Source of the DNA: an uncultured Clostridium sp.
Lineage (GTDB): Bacteria; Bacillota; Clostridia; Lachnospirales; Lachnospiraceae
Assembly (NCBI GenBank): GCA_902496665.1
Contig: CABVBU010000039.1
Location: 1-23,728 of the forward strand
Length of the DNA: 23,728 bases
Direction of reading: 5' to 3'
In this document: in pieces, positions 6,633 to 13,357 of the stretch
Position numbering within the stretch: position 1 is the stretch's first letter
How the letters are laid out: every line of letters begins with the position of its first letter
The notes under the pieces: model-generated
Told to the model about the DNA's origin: nothing
The model's database searches: none
What the model saw: only the letters and a program-made list of their open reading frames with translations
Position numbers and translations under genes: made by a program

Positions 6633-8183
6633 TTGGGTATGACAAAAAAACTGCGGGAGAAGTGGAATGAGGCGCTGCAGGCGGTACTGCCGATCATCGC
6701 GATCGTGCTGGTGCTCTGCTTTGTGATCGCGCCTATGTCCTCCAGCATCCTGCTCTGTTTCCTTTTGGGAGCAGTCCTTTTGCTTGCAGGAATGATGCTT
6801 TTTACACTTGGCGCGGAGCTTGCCATGTCGCCAATGGGTGAGCGCGTGGGAACGTGCCTGACGAAGAGCCGGAAGCTTCCGGTGGTGATCGGGCTGTCCT
6901 TCCTCTTGGGCTTCATCATTACGATCTCGGAGCCGGATCTTCAGGTTCTGGCGAATCAGGTTCCGGCTGTGCCGAACATGACGCTGATCTTGTCCGTAGC
7001 GTGCGGAGTCGGCGCATTTCTTGTCGTGGCACTGCTGCGAATGCTGTTCTCCGTGGCACTTCCGCCACTGCTGCTTGCCTTTTACGGCGTGGTGTTTGTA
7101 CTGGCGATGTTCGTGCCGAAGGATTTTTTAAGCGTGGCCTTTGACTCCGGCGGCGTTACGACGGGACCGATGACCGTGCCGTTTATCATGGCTCTCGGTG
7201 TCGGAATTTCTGCAACGCGAAGCGACCGCCACGCGGCGGACGACAGCTTCGGTCTTGTGGCTCTCTGCTCCATCGGACCGATCCTTGCGGTCATGATCCT
7301 AAGCATGATCTTCAAGGCGGACAGCAGCTCCTACACACCGCCGGTGATCCCGGAGATCGGTGATTCAAAAGAACTGTTCCTGCTCTTTGCGAGGGAACTT
7401 CCGGCCTATATGAAGGAGATTGCGGTCTCCTTACTTCCTATTATCTTATTTTTCATGATTTTCCAGATTTTCATGTTAAAATTAACAACAAGAAAATTAA
7501 AGAAGATCGCCATCGGTCTCGCCTATACATACGCGGGTCTGGTGCTGTTCCTGACGGGAGTGAACGTGGGCTTCATGCCGGCGGGAAATTATCTCGGACA
7601 GGTGCTCGCGAAGTCTGCCCACCCGCTGTTCCTTGTGCCCATTGCAATGATCATGGGATACTTCATCGTAAAGGCAGAGCCGGCCGTGTACGTTCTCAAC
7701 AAACAGGTTGAGGAGATCACGGACGGAGCGATCTCCTCGAAGGCCATGGGAATGGGACTTTCCCTGGGCGTTGCGGTTTCTCTCGGACTTGCGATGGTGC
7801 GGGTACTCACAGGGATCTCGATCCTGTGGTTTCTCATTCCGGGATACGCGATCGCGTTGGGAATCTCGTTTTTTGTGCCGAAGATCTACACAGCGATCGC
7901 CTTCGACTCCGGCGGCGTGGCGTCGGGACCGATGACGGCAGCGTTTCTGCTTCCGATGGCACAGGGAGCCTGCTCCGCTCTTGGCGGAAACATCGTCACA
8001 GATGCCTTCGGCGTGGTCGCGATGGTTGCCATGACACCGCTTATCACGATCCAGGTCATGGGGCTGGCGTCGAGAATAAGAGCGAAGCGCGGAGCACCGG
8101 AAGGAATGTCCGCAGCCCATGGACAGTCCGGGGCATATGCGGCATTTGAGCTGCTGGATGATGACGCGATTATTGAATTGTAG
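6633..8183 (+). CDS. DUF1538 multi-pass membrane protein (putative transporter)
   Basis: 516 residues, start TTG 6633, with GGAGAG at 6621-6626 properly spaced; ATG 6639 is too far from that site. Integral membrane protein with about a dozen hydrophobic segments and an internal duplication. The motif FDSGGVTTGPMT near residue 168 recurs as FDSGGVASGPMT near residue 423, each after a V-P-K-x-[FI] loop and followed by a hydrophobic segment. This matches the DUF1538 family, whose substrate is not established. The stop codon overlaps the ribosome binding site of the next gene, a PII-like protein, which implies that its activity is gated by a cytoplasmic sensor. Its G+C content is clearly higher than that of the preceding two-component module. 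Confidence 0.85.
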   Translation: MGMTKKLREKWNEALQAVLPIIAIVLVLCFVIAPMSSSILLCFLLGAVLLLAGMMLFTLGAELAMSPMGERVGTCLTKSRKLPVVIGLSFLLGFIITISEPDLQVLANQVPAVPNMTLILSVACGVGAFLVVALLRMLFSVALPPLLLAFYGVVFVLAMFVPKDFLSVAFDSGGVTTGPMTVPFIMALGVGISATRSDRHAADDSFGLVALCSIGPILAVMILSMIFKADSSSYTPPVIPEIGDSKELFLLFARELPAYMKEIAVSLLPIILFFMIFQIFMLKLTTRKLKKIAIGLAYTYAGLVLFLTGVNVGFMPAGNYLGQVLAKSAHPLFLVPIAMIMGYFIVKAEPAVYVLNKQVEEITDGAISSKAMGMGLSLGVAVSLGLAMVRVLTGISILWFLIPGYAIALGISFFVPKIYTAIAFDSGGVASGPMTAAFLLPMAQGACSALGGNIVTDAFGVVAMVAMTPLITIQVMGLASRIRAKRGAPEGMSAAHGQSGAYAAFELLDDDAIIEL

Positions 8184-8191
8184 GAGGTTTT

Positions 8192-8881
8192 ATGAGCGAA
8201 TTATACTTGATGGCGACGATCAGCGACAGGAACCAGAGCCGGAGATTCCTCGCCTTCTATAAAGAATATGGGATTTCCGTCACATTCCTGACATTAGGCC
8301 GGGGAACCGCGGCATCGGAGGTGCTGGACGCCTTCGGTCTTGAGGCATCGGAAAAGGCCGTCCAGTTTGCAGTAGTGACGGCGGCGGAATGGAAAAAGGT
8401 AAAAAAGGGACTGGAACAGGAGATCAAGATTGATATTCCGGGAACGGGGATTGCCTTTGTAACTCCCCTGAGCAGCATCGGCGGAAAGCGGCAGCTTCGC
8501 TTTTTGACCGAGGACCGTGGATTTGAGAAAGAGGAGGAAAGCAGCTTGAAAGGAACAGATTACGAGCTTCTTGTAGTGATCGCAAATCAGGGCTATACGG
8601 ATGTGATCATGGATGCGGCGCGAAAGGCCAACGCTACCGGCGGAACTGTGATCCATGCGAAGGGAACGGGAATGGAGAAGGCGGAAAAGTTTTTAGGCGT
8701 TTCCCTTGCTCAGGAGAAAGAGATGATCTTTATGGTCACGAAGACAAAGGATAAAAACGGCATCATGCAGAGTATCATGAAGGAAGCCGGGATCGGAAGC
8801 AAGGCGGGGGCGATCGTCTTCTCTCTGCCGGTGACGGAGACTGCGGGGATGCGTCTGATCGAGAAGAATGAGGATGATTAA
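8192..8881 (+). CDS. Tandem PII-like regulatory protein
   Basis: 229 residues, cytoplasmic. ATG 8192 follows TAGGAGG, which contains the stop codon of the DUF1538 gene, so the two are tightly coupled. Two ferredoxin-like halves are visible: residues about 1-110 (ELYLMATISDRNQSRRFLAFYKEYGIS...) and about 125-225 (YELLVVIANQGYTDVIMDAARKANATGGTVIHAKGTG...GAIVFSLPV). The second half follows the P-II/CutA-like pattern, with helix 1 then GGTVIHAKGTG. The classical T-loop tyrosine region of GlnB is absent, so this is a PII-like rather than a nitrogen PII protein. PII-like proteins encoded beside a transporter usually control it by binding a nucleotide or ion; that role here is inference. Confidence 0.82.
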   Translation: MSELYLMATISDRNQSRRFLAFYKEYGISVTFLTLGRGTAASEVLDAFGLEASEKAVQFAVVTAAEWKKVKKGLEQEIKIDIPGTGIAFVTPLSSIGGKRQLRFLTEDRGFEKEEESSLKGTDYELLVVIANQGYTDVIMDAARKANATGGTVIHAKGTGMEKAEKFLGVSLAQEKEMIFMVTKTKDKNGIMQSIMKEAGIGSKAGAIVFSLPVTETAGMRLIEKNEDD

Positions 8882-8959
8882 GATCTTTCGCGCTGACCGC
8901 AGCAGATCACAGGACTGAGGGCACGGTTGCTGTTAGAAAAGAAAAACGGTTCTGATACC

Positions 8960-9115
8960 GAATTGCTCCGCACTACGTGCTCCCGCAATTCTCAAAACAT
9001 TCGTAATTCGCTCATTTTTCTTTGAAAAATGGCTGCTTACTCATGTTTTGGTGGGTCCCAAGGTCCAAAATCCTCCTGCAAGCAAGCTTGCGTCGGACTT
9101 CAGACCTTTTGACCC
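8960..9115. repeat. Cluster of nested inverted repeats (possible dispersed element or structured RNA)
   Basis: Three adjacent palindromic blocks. Block 1: GAATTGC (8960-8966) with GCAATTC (8985-8991), enclosing GCAC/GTGC. Block 2: CAAAACAT (8993-9000) with ATGTTTTG (9043-9050), enclosing CATTTTTC (9013-9020) with GAAAAATG (9024-9031). Block 3: GGGTC (9053-9057) with GACCC (9111-9115) and AAGGTC (9060-9065) with GACCTT (9103-9108), enclosing GCAAGC/GCTTGC (9078-9091). There is no open frame with a ribosome binding site. Apart from this block and the promoter at 9175-9203, I see nothing else in 8882-9310. Confidence 0.6.
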
Positions 9116-9174
9116 TAATATCATATAATGCAGGTAAAATAAGGAAAAAACGCCGCGGAAACGCCCCGAAACCA

Positions 9175-9203
9175 TTGACACTGCATATAGAGTATTGTAC
9201 AAT
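9175..9203 (+). promoter_or_regulatory. Sigma-A promoter of the CNNM/CorC-type gene
   Basis: TTGACA (9175-9180) and TACAAT (9198-9203) are exactly 17 bp apart, matching the consensus at 6/6 and 5/6 positions. The transcript would start near 9210 and carry a leader of about 115 nt to the TTG start at 9325. Confidence 0.85.
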
Positions 9204-9324
9204 CATTCGTAAATCTTCGACCGGTCCGGACATAGAGCGGAACGTGTGAGAAGACAAAACATGGACGAAGCCCCGGAAGAAACCGGGCGGCGTCAAATTT
9301 ATAAAGATTTAGGAGTTGATTTTT

Positions 9325-10623
9325 TTGGATTCAGGGCAAGCCCTGCAGGGACTGATCGTAATTGGACTTCTGGCGTTATCCGCGTTTTTCTCATCGGCGG
9401 AGACGGCAATGATGACGGTAAATAAGATCCGTGTGCGGAATCTCGCGGAGGCGGGACTCAGCCATGCCGTTGTGCTGGAGAAGATCTTAAGCAATCAGCC
9501 CAAAATGCTCAGCGCAATTTTAATAGGAAACAATATTGTCAATATTTCAGCATCTTCTCTGATGACTGTGCTGGTCACAGACGTGCTTGGGAATAAATAT
9601 GTCGGTATCGGAACCGGCGTTTTGACGCTGTTAGTCCTGATCTTTGGTGAGATCACACCGAAGACTTCCGCGACGATCTATTCCGAGACATTGGCACTCA
9701 AGTTTGCGAAACCGATCTATTTGATCATGCAGGTTCTGACACCGCTGATCGTGGTCGTCGATGTCCTTTCCAAGGGCGTTTTAAAGATGATCCATGTGGA
9801 TCCGAACAAGAAACAGGACGCGATCACGGAGGATGAGCTCCGCACGATCGTGGAGGTCAGCCACGAAGAGGGCGTGATCGAGTCGGACGAAAAGAAGATG
9901 ATCTACAACGTGTTCGATTTCGGGGATTCTGTTGCGAAGGACATTATGGTTCCGCGTATTGATATGACATTCCTCGACGTGAATGCCGGCTATCAGGAGA
10001 TCATGGACATTTTCCGGCAGGAGAAGTATACGAGATATCCGGTCTATGAGGACACGACGGACAATGTCATTGGTATCGTAAATATTAAGGACCTGTTCCT
10101 GATCCCGAAAGACAAGGAATTTAAGCTGCGGGATTACCTGCGTGAGCCGTATTACACCTACGAGTTTAAAAAGACGACGGAGCTTATGGTGGAACTTCGA
10201 AAGACCATGAACAGCGTCGCCATCGTCCTTGATGAGTACGGCGCGACGGCCGGGCTTATCACGTTGGAGGATATGCTGGAGGAGATCGTCGGAGAGATCC
10301 GCGACGAGTATGATGCGGATGAGGAAGACAGCATCAGGAAAATCAATCCGAAGGAATACGTGATCGAGGGCGCTATGAAACTCGATGATCTCGATGACCA
10401 GCTTGGTCTGGAGCTCAAGTCAGAAGATTACGACTCTGTAGGCGGCTATATTATCGGCCTTTTAGACCATCTTCCGCAGGCGGGGGAGGAAGTCACAAGC
10501 GGAAATCTCCGGTTTGTGGTGGATACGGTGGAGAGAAACCGGATTGACAAGGTGCATCTGTACATTCTGGATGCGCCGCAGAAGAGCGAAGAAAATGAGC
10601 AGCAGAGCAAACCCGAACGGTGA
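9325..10623 (+). CDS. CNNM/CorC (HlyC/CorC) family transporter with CBS domains
   Basis: 432 residues from TTG 9325. AGGAG at 9311-9315 is 9 nt upstream, whereas TTG 9316 would touch it. Order: a DUF21/CNNM membrane domain (about 1-185; GLLALSAFFSSAETAMMTVNKIR, AILIGNNIVNISASS, LIFGEITPKT), a two-CBS module (about 195-330; VPRIDMTFLDVNAG, YTRYPVYEDTTDNVIGIVNI, GATAGLITLEDMLEEIVGEI), and a C-terminal CorC/HlyC domain (about 345-420; YDSVGGYIIGLL). Family members are linked to Mg2+ (and related divalent cation) export or homeostasis; the hemolysin name is historical. Single gene with its own strong promoter. The next transcription unit downstream is controlled by a Mn2+-type riboswitch, so this stretch may be devoted to cations. 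Confidence 0.92.
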   Translation: MDSGQALQGLIVIGLLALSAFFSSAETAMMTVNKIRVRNLAEAGLSHAVVLEKILSNQPKMLSAILIGNNIVNISASSLMTVLVTDVLGNKYVGIGTGVLTLLVLIFGEITPKTSATIYSETLALKFAKPIYLIMQVLTPLIVVVDVLSKGVLKMIHVDPNKKQDAITEDELRTIVEVSHEEGVIESDEKKMIYNVFDFGDSVAKDIMVPRIDMTFLDVNAGYQEIMDIFRQEKYTRYPVYEDTTDNVIGIVNIKDLFLIPKDKEFKLRDYLREPYYTYEFKKTTELMVELRKTMNSVAIVLDEYGATAGLITLEDMLEEIVGEIRDEYDADEEDSIRKINPKEYVIEGAMKLDDLDDQLGLELKSEDYDSVGGYIIGLLDHLPQAGEEVTSGNLRFVVDTVERNRIDKVHLYILDAPQKSEENEQQSKPER

Positions 10624-10671
10624 AACGCCTGAACCGCGACAAAATTAGCGAAAAATGTACAGCTTTCGGTC

Positions 10672-10700
10672 TTGACAATTTTTTTCAAACCAATTAATAT
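10672..10700 (+). promoter_or_regulatory. Promoter of the riboswitch-controlled OadB-like operon
   Basis: TTGACA (10672-10677) is 17 bp from TAATAT (10695-10700). The start of transcription near 10707 would fall just before the riboswitch P1 strand. Confidence 0.75.
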
Positions 10701-10707
10701 GAAACTA

Positions 10708-10798
10708 TCCAAAAGGGGAGTAGTTGAAATGCACTGTCAACAATCGCGGCGGAAACGTCTGGTGGTGCATACCGGTAAAATGGTAACGAGACTTTTTG
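10708..10798 (+). ncRNA. yybP-ykoY-type manganese riboswitch aptamer
   Basis: AAAAGGGGAGTAG (10711-10723) is the hallmark 5' strand of the class. It is followed by arm ATGCAC (10729-10734)/GTGCAT (10765-10770) with the conserved GTCAA (10736-10740) in its internal loop, an apical GGAAAC and a GG on the 3' side. Next is a small hairpin, ACCG/TGGT (10771-10784), and the 3' closing AACGAGAC with TTTTT (10785-10797) that pairs with AAAAG. This follows the order of known Mn2+-sensing members, from memory: GUCAA, GAAA-capped stem, CGG, second hairpin, AGCAAGACC. The P2 arm looks very short or absent here. The class binds Mn2+ (with Mg2+) and usually switches genes on. Confidence 0.85.
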
Positions 10799-10830
10799 CA
10801 GAGAGAAATTTCTGCAGAAAGTCTTTTTTT
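10789..10830 (+). terminator. Riboswitch expression platform: intrinsic terminator
   Basis: A 14-bp stem (one G-U pair) forms between 10789-10802 and 10811-10824, with an 8-nt loop and T7 at 10824-10830. Its left arm includes the CTTTTT strand that closes aptamer helix P1, so aptamer and terminator exclude each other. Metal-stabilised P1 should prevent termination: an ON switch by manganese. Confidence 0.88.
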
Positions 10831-10955
10831 GTTGCTTTGAGGATCGGAGAGCGATCTGGTATAGCGGCAAAAAAAGACCGTCTGTAAAATTTCAAGGAAT
10901 CCATTGGCAGGGAAAGAGAAAAACCTGCGCATACTATTTTCAAGGAGGAGTTTTT

Positions 10956-12083
10956 ATGGACTTTTTGTGGAATGGATTACTATCGATCACCTGGCAGCAG
11001 GTCGTCATGTACGTGGTAGGGCTTTTACTGATCTACCTGGCGATCGAGAAAAATTATGAGCCGGCCCTTCTTCTGCCGATGGGCTTCGGTGCGATCCTCG
11101 TGAATCTCCCGGCCAGCGGTGTGTTAAACCAGTTTATGGAGGGCGCCGGCGAGACTCACGGAATCATCCAGTGGCTCTTTGAATCCGGCATTGAGGCATC
11201 AGAGGCTTTCCCGCTGCTGCTCTTTATCGGTATCGGAGCTATGATCGACTTTGGACCGCTGCTTTCGAACCCGAAAATGTTCCTTTTCGGCGCGGCGTCC
11301 CAGTTCGGTATCTTTTTTACGATCTTTATGGCATCGCTTCTCGGCTTTGACATCAAGGACGCTGCCTCCATCGGAATCATCGGAGCGGCAGATGGTCCGA
11401 CTTCGATCCTGGTATCTCAGGTGTTAAAGTCAAACTACATCGGAGCGATCGCGGTGGCGGCATATTCCTATATGGCACTTGTGCCGATCATCCAGCCGAT
11501 GGCGATCAAGGCGGTTACGACAAAGAAAGAACGCATGATCCGCATGCCGTATGAGCCGGGAAAAGTAAGCCGGTTCACAAGAATCACTTTTCCGATCATT
11601 GTAACATTTGTCGCAGGACTTGTCGCTCCGGCGTCGGTCGCTCTTGTAGGATTCTTAATGTTCGGAAATCTGATCCGTGAGTGCGGCTGCTTAAACAGCC
11701 TTTCCGAAACAGCGCAGACGACACTCGCGAACCTGATCACACTTGTTCTTGGAATCACGATCTCCTTCTCCATGAAAGCGGATCAGTTCGTAAGCTTACA
11801 GACATTGATGATCATGGGACTTGGACTTTTCGCTTTTATTTTTGACTCCATCGGCGGTGTCATGTTTGCGAAATTCTTAAATCTGTTCAGCAAGAACAAA
11901 GTGAACCCGATGGTCGGAGCAGCAGGAATCTCCGCATTCCCGATGTCTGCCCGTGTCATTGAGAAGATGGGAATCGCGGAGGACAAGACGAACCATCTCC
12001 TGATGCATGCCATCGGAGCCAATGTTTCCGGACAGGTCGCATCGGCGGTTGCCGGCGGAATCGTCCTTGGATTCTTTATGTAG
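10956..12083 (+). CDS. OadB-like Na+-translocating decarboxylase beta-subunit homologue (stand-alone transporter)
   Basis: 375 residues, ATG 10956 after AAGGAGGAG. Polytopic membrane protein of the OadB/GcdB/MmdB family, in which the beta subunit couples decarboxylation of biotin-bound carboxylate to Na+ export. The family ion-pathway motifs are present: IIGAADGPTSI near residue 145 (equivalent to the essential Asp region of OadB) and GANVSGQVASAVAGG near the C-terminus (Asn, Gly and Ser of region VIII), plus RECGCLNSL. No alpha (carboxyltransferase) or biotin-carrier gene is nearby; the only partner is the 39-residue OadG-like gene 12 nt downstream. Placed behind a Mn2+-type riboswitch, it is more likely a cation transporter in its own right than part of a decarboxylase (inference). 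Confidence 0.88.
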   Translation: MDFLWNGLLSITWQQVVMYVVGLLLIYLAIEKNYEPALLLPMGFGAILVNLPASGVLNQFMEGAGETHGIIQWLFESGIEASEAFPLLLFIGIGAMIDFGPLLSNPKMFLFGAASQFGIFFTIFMASLLGFDIKDAASIGIIGAADGPTSILVSQVLKSNYIGAIAVAAYSYMALVPIIQPMAIKAVTTKKERMIRMPYEPGKVSRFTRITFPIIVTFVAGLVAPASVALVGFLMFGNLIRECGCLNSLSETAQTTLANLITLVLGITISFSMKADQFVSLQTLMIMGLGLFAFIFDSIGGVMFAKFLNLFSKNKVNPMVGAAGISAFPMSARVIEKMGIAEDKTNHLLMHAIGANVSGQVASAVAGGIVLGFFM

Positions 12084-12095
12084 GAGGTCTGGACT

Positions 12096-12215
12096 ATGAA
12101 TGCAAATACAATGCTTGCTTTAGGAATCATGTGGAAGGGAATGCTTGGAATCTTCGTTGTGATGGGAATCCTGGCGCTCGTTGTTTATCTACTCACGAAG
12201 GTGGGAGACCGTTAG
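12096..12215 (+). CDS. OadG-like small membrane subunit (39 residues)
   Basis: Product: M-N-A-N-T-M-L then one transmembrane helix (about residues 15-33: GMLGIFVVMGILALVVYLL) and a short basic tail, TKVGDR. The ribosome binding site AGGAGGT (12082-12088) overlaps the OadB-like stop codon and lies 7 nt before the ATG. The pattern G-x-x-G-I-F-V-V-M-x-x-L resembles the membrane anchor of OadG (gamma subunit of oxaloacetate decarboxylase) without its soluble tail. It probably forms a two-component membrane complex with the OadB-like protein. Its TAG overlaps the TAA of the convergent gene. Confidence 0.85.
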   Translation: MNANTMLALGIMWKGMLGIFVVMGILALVVYLLTKVGDR

Positions 12216-12571
12216 CTTACCATCCCGCCCGCCATCCCGCTGATCGTGCACATCGCGAGGACAGAGAGAAGTCTTTTCGTGTCTTCCGTGACACCGTCTT
12301 TCTGGGCGATGGACATGAGATATAAAAACAGAAAATAGAGAGTTCCGAGGACCAGGCCCCAGAAAAAGCGCCTGGTCCTCATTGTTTTTCCTGCGAGGAT
12401 GCCGCCGAAGAAGCAGGAGAGGACGTAGACGGCGCATACGGCGACGTTTACCTGATTTTCCGGGAGACGGAACTTAAAGAGGGCGAAGGAAAGCACCGCC
12501 AGAAGAATGCCGGAGAGGATATAAGTTACGATCAGGGCGCGTACCATTCGCCATACCGGGTTTGTCTGCAT
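12212..12571 (-). CDS. TIGR04086/DUF3792-type membrane protein
   Basis: 119 residues, start ATG 12571-12569 with AAGGAG 7-8 nt upstream. Four hydrophobic segments: ALIVTYILSGILLAVLSFAL, VAVCAVYVLSCFFGGILAG, FWGLVLGTLYFLFLYLMS and the C-terminal LLSVLAMCTISGMAGGMVS. The size and the G-G-x-x-A-G-K pattern after segment 2 fit the TIGR04086 family of clostridial membrane proteins of unknown function, often found near the SCIFF/sec locus (from memory). It converges on the OadG-like gene with a 4-nt stop overlap (TTAG). Its coding sequence contains the plus-strand terminator at 12347-12388. Confidence 0.82.
   Translation of the reverse strand: MQTNPVWRMVRALIVTYILSGILLAVLSFALFKFRLPENQVNVAVCAVYVLSCFFGGILAGKTMRTRRFFWGLVLGTLYFLFLYLMSIAQKDGVTEDTKRLLSVLAMCTISGMAGGMVS
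12347..12388 (+). terminator. Terminator for the OadB-like operon, inside the antisense gene
   Basis: A perfect 11-bp stem, GAGGACCAGGC (12347-12357) with GCCTGGTCCTC (12370-12380), is followed by ATTGTTTTT. It lies 132 bp after the OadG-like stop, within the coding sequence of the convergent TIGR04086 gene. Only the plus strand gets a T tract. Confidence 0.8.
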
Positions 12572-12877
12572 GAGAAAGCTCCTTTCTTGAAGAATGTACT
12601 CCGGGAGTCTTTCCGGAACTCATAAAATCAGGCACAGAAAGATTCTGAGAGGACATCATGATGTGGGCGTTTACTTTATACAGGATATGTGGGGAAAGAC
12701 CATGCATATGCATCGCGCGGCTGATCTTGTGACCAGTGAGCGGGTTGGAATGAAAAATGTGCCCGGATATTTTTTTCTGCGGCTGCCGGACACGCTCAGA
12801 AAGCTGCCTGCGGCATGTTATGCGGATAAAAATGGATACCTGTGCCGGATTTTCCTGCATCACGGCAATAAAATCCG

Positions 12878-12906
12878 TTGCATAATAGAAAATCGTATGG
12901 TATAAT
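12878..12906 (+). promoter_or_regulatory. Strong promoter of scfA (SCIFF)
   Basis: TTGCAT (12878-12883) is 17 bp from TATAAT (12901-12906), with an extended -10 TGG immediately upstream. The transcript starts near 12913, giving a 50-nt leader. The rest of the 12572-12877 gap shows no convincing gene. Confidence 0.88.
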
Positions 12907-12962
12907 TTCATTTAAATTCGGGGTATTATGCCCACGATAAGAGAACAGGAGGAAATGATACC

Positions 12963-13109
12963 ATGAAGCATGTAAAGACTTTAAGTTCCAACACTTTAAA
13001 GAACAGCATGAAGAAGGGCGGCTGCGGCGAATGCCAGACATCCTGCCAGTCTGCATGCAAAACATCCTGCACAGTAGGAAACCAGAGCTGTGAAAACAGC
13101 AACCGCTAA
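12963..13109 (+). CDS. scfA: SCIFF ranthipeptide precursor (six-cysteine peptide)
   Basis: A 48-residue peptide, ATG 12963 with AGGAGG 10 nt upstream. It has the SCIFF leader MKHVKTLSSNTLKNSMKKGG, followed by six cysteines: C21, C24, C28, C32, C36 and C43 (CGECQTSCQSACKTSC...SC). This is the almost invariant clostridial SCIFF precursor. In the characterised homologue, CteA, the maturase joins Cys32 to Thr37 by a thioether; both residues are present here at the same numbers. The biological role is unknown. The maturase scfB is downstream beyond a hairpin that may attenuate transcription, so the precursor would be made in excess. Confidence 0.97.
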   Translation: MKHVKTLSSNTLKNSMKKGGCGECQTSCQSACKTSCTVGNQSCENSNR

Positions 13110-13145
13110 TGCGGGGCTTCGAATAAACGGAAGTTTTTAAAGAGA

Positions 13146-13180
13146 CCCCTACGGTCGTATGATTGTAGGGGCTATTTCTT
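13146..13180 (+). terminator. Attenuator-like terminator between scfA and scfB
   Basis: CCCCTAC (13146-13152) pairs with GTAGGGG (13165-13171), 7 bp with a 12-nt loop, followed by CTATTTCTT. This is moderate strength, suited to partial read-through. A second perfect hairpin, TTTCCCGG/CCGGGAAA (13210-13234), lies in the same spacer but has no T tract. Confidence 0.6.
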
Positions 13181-13357
13181 GTCTGATCAAAGAATCTGCC
13201 GGTGACGGGTTTCCCGGACAGCGATGCCGGGAAAGCCGCCACTGACAGACCGTAAAAGGCAGGTAAGAAAGAAGTCAGGAGACCACCAGATCGTGGCTGT
13301 AGTCTGGAAGAGACGGAACAGTCACCTGAAAATTAAGACAGTAGGAGAAAGTTAGCT

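Noticed and set aside
7497..8120. 207-codon minus-strand frame opposite the DUF1538 gene
   Set aside because: Composition is extreme (Arg/His/Asp-rich), with no ribosome binding site. It is an artefact of the codon bias of the real gene on the plus strand.
12594..12905. Plus-strand frame of 103 codons before scfA
   Set aside because: It has no proper ribosome binding site, ends inside the scfA -10 box, shows no recognisable domain or hydrophobic pattern, and overlaps the leader of the minus-strand TIGR04086 gene. Not called as a gene.
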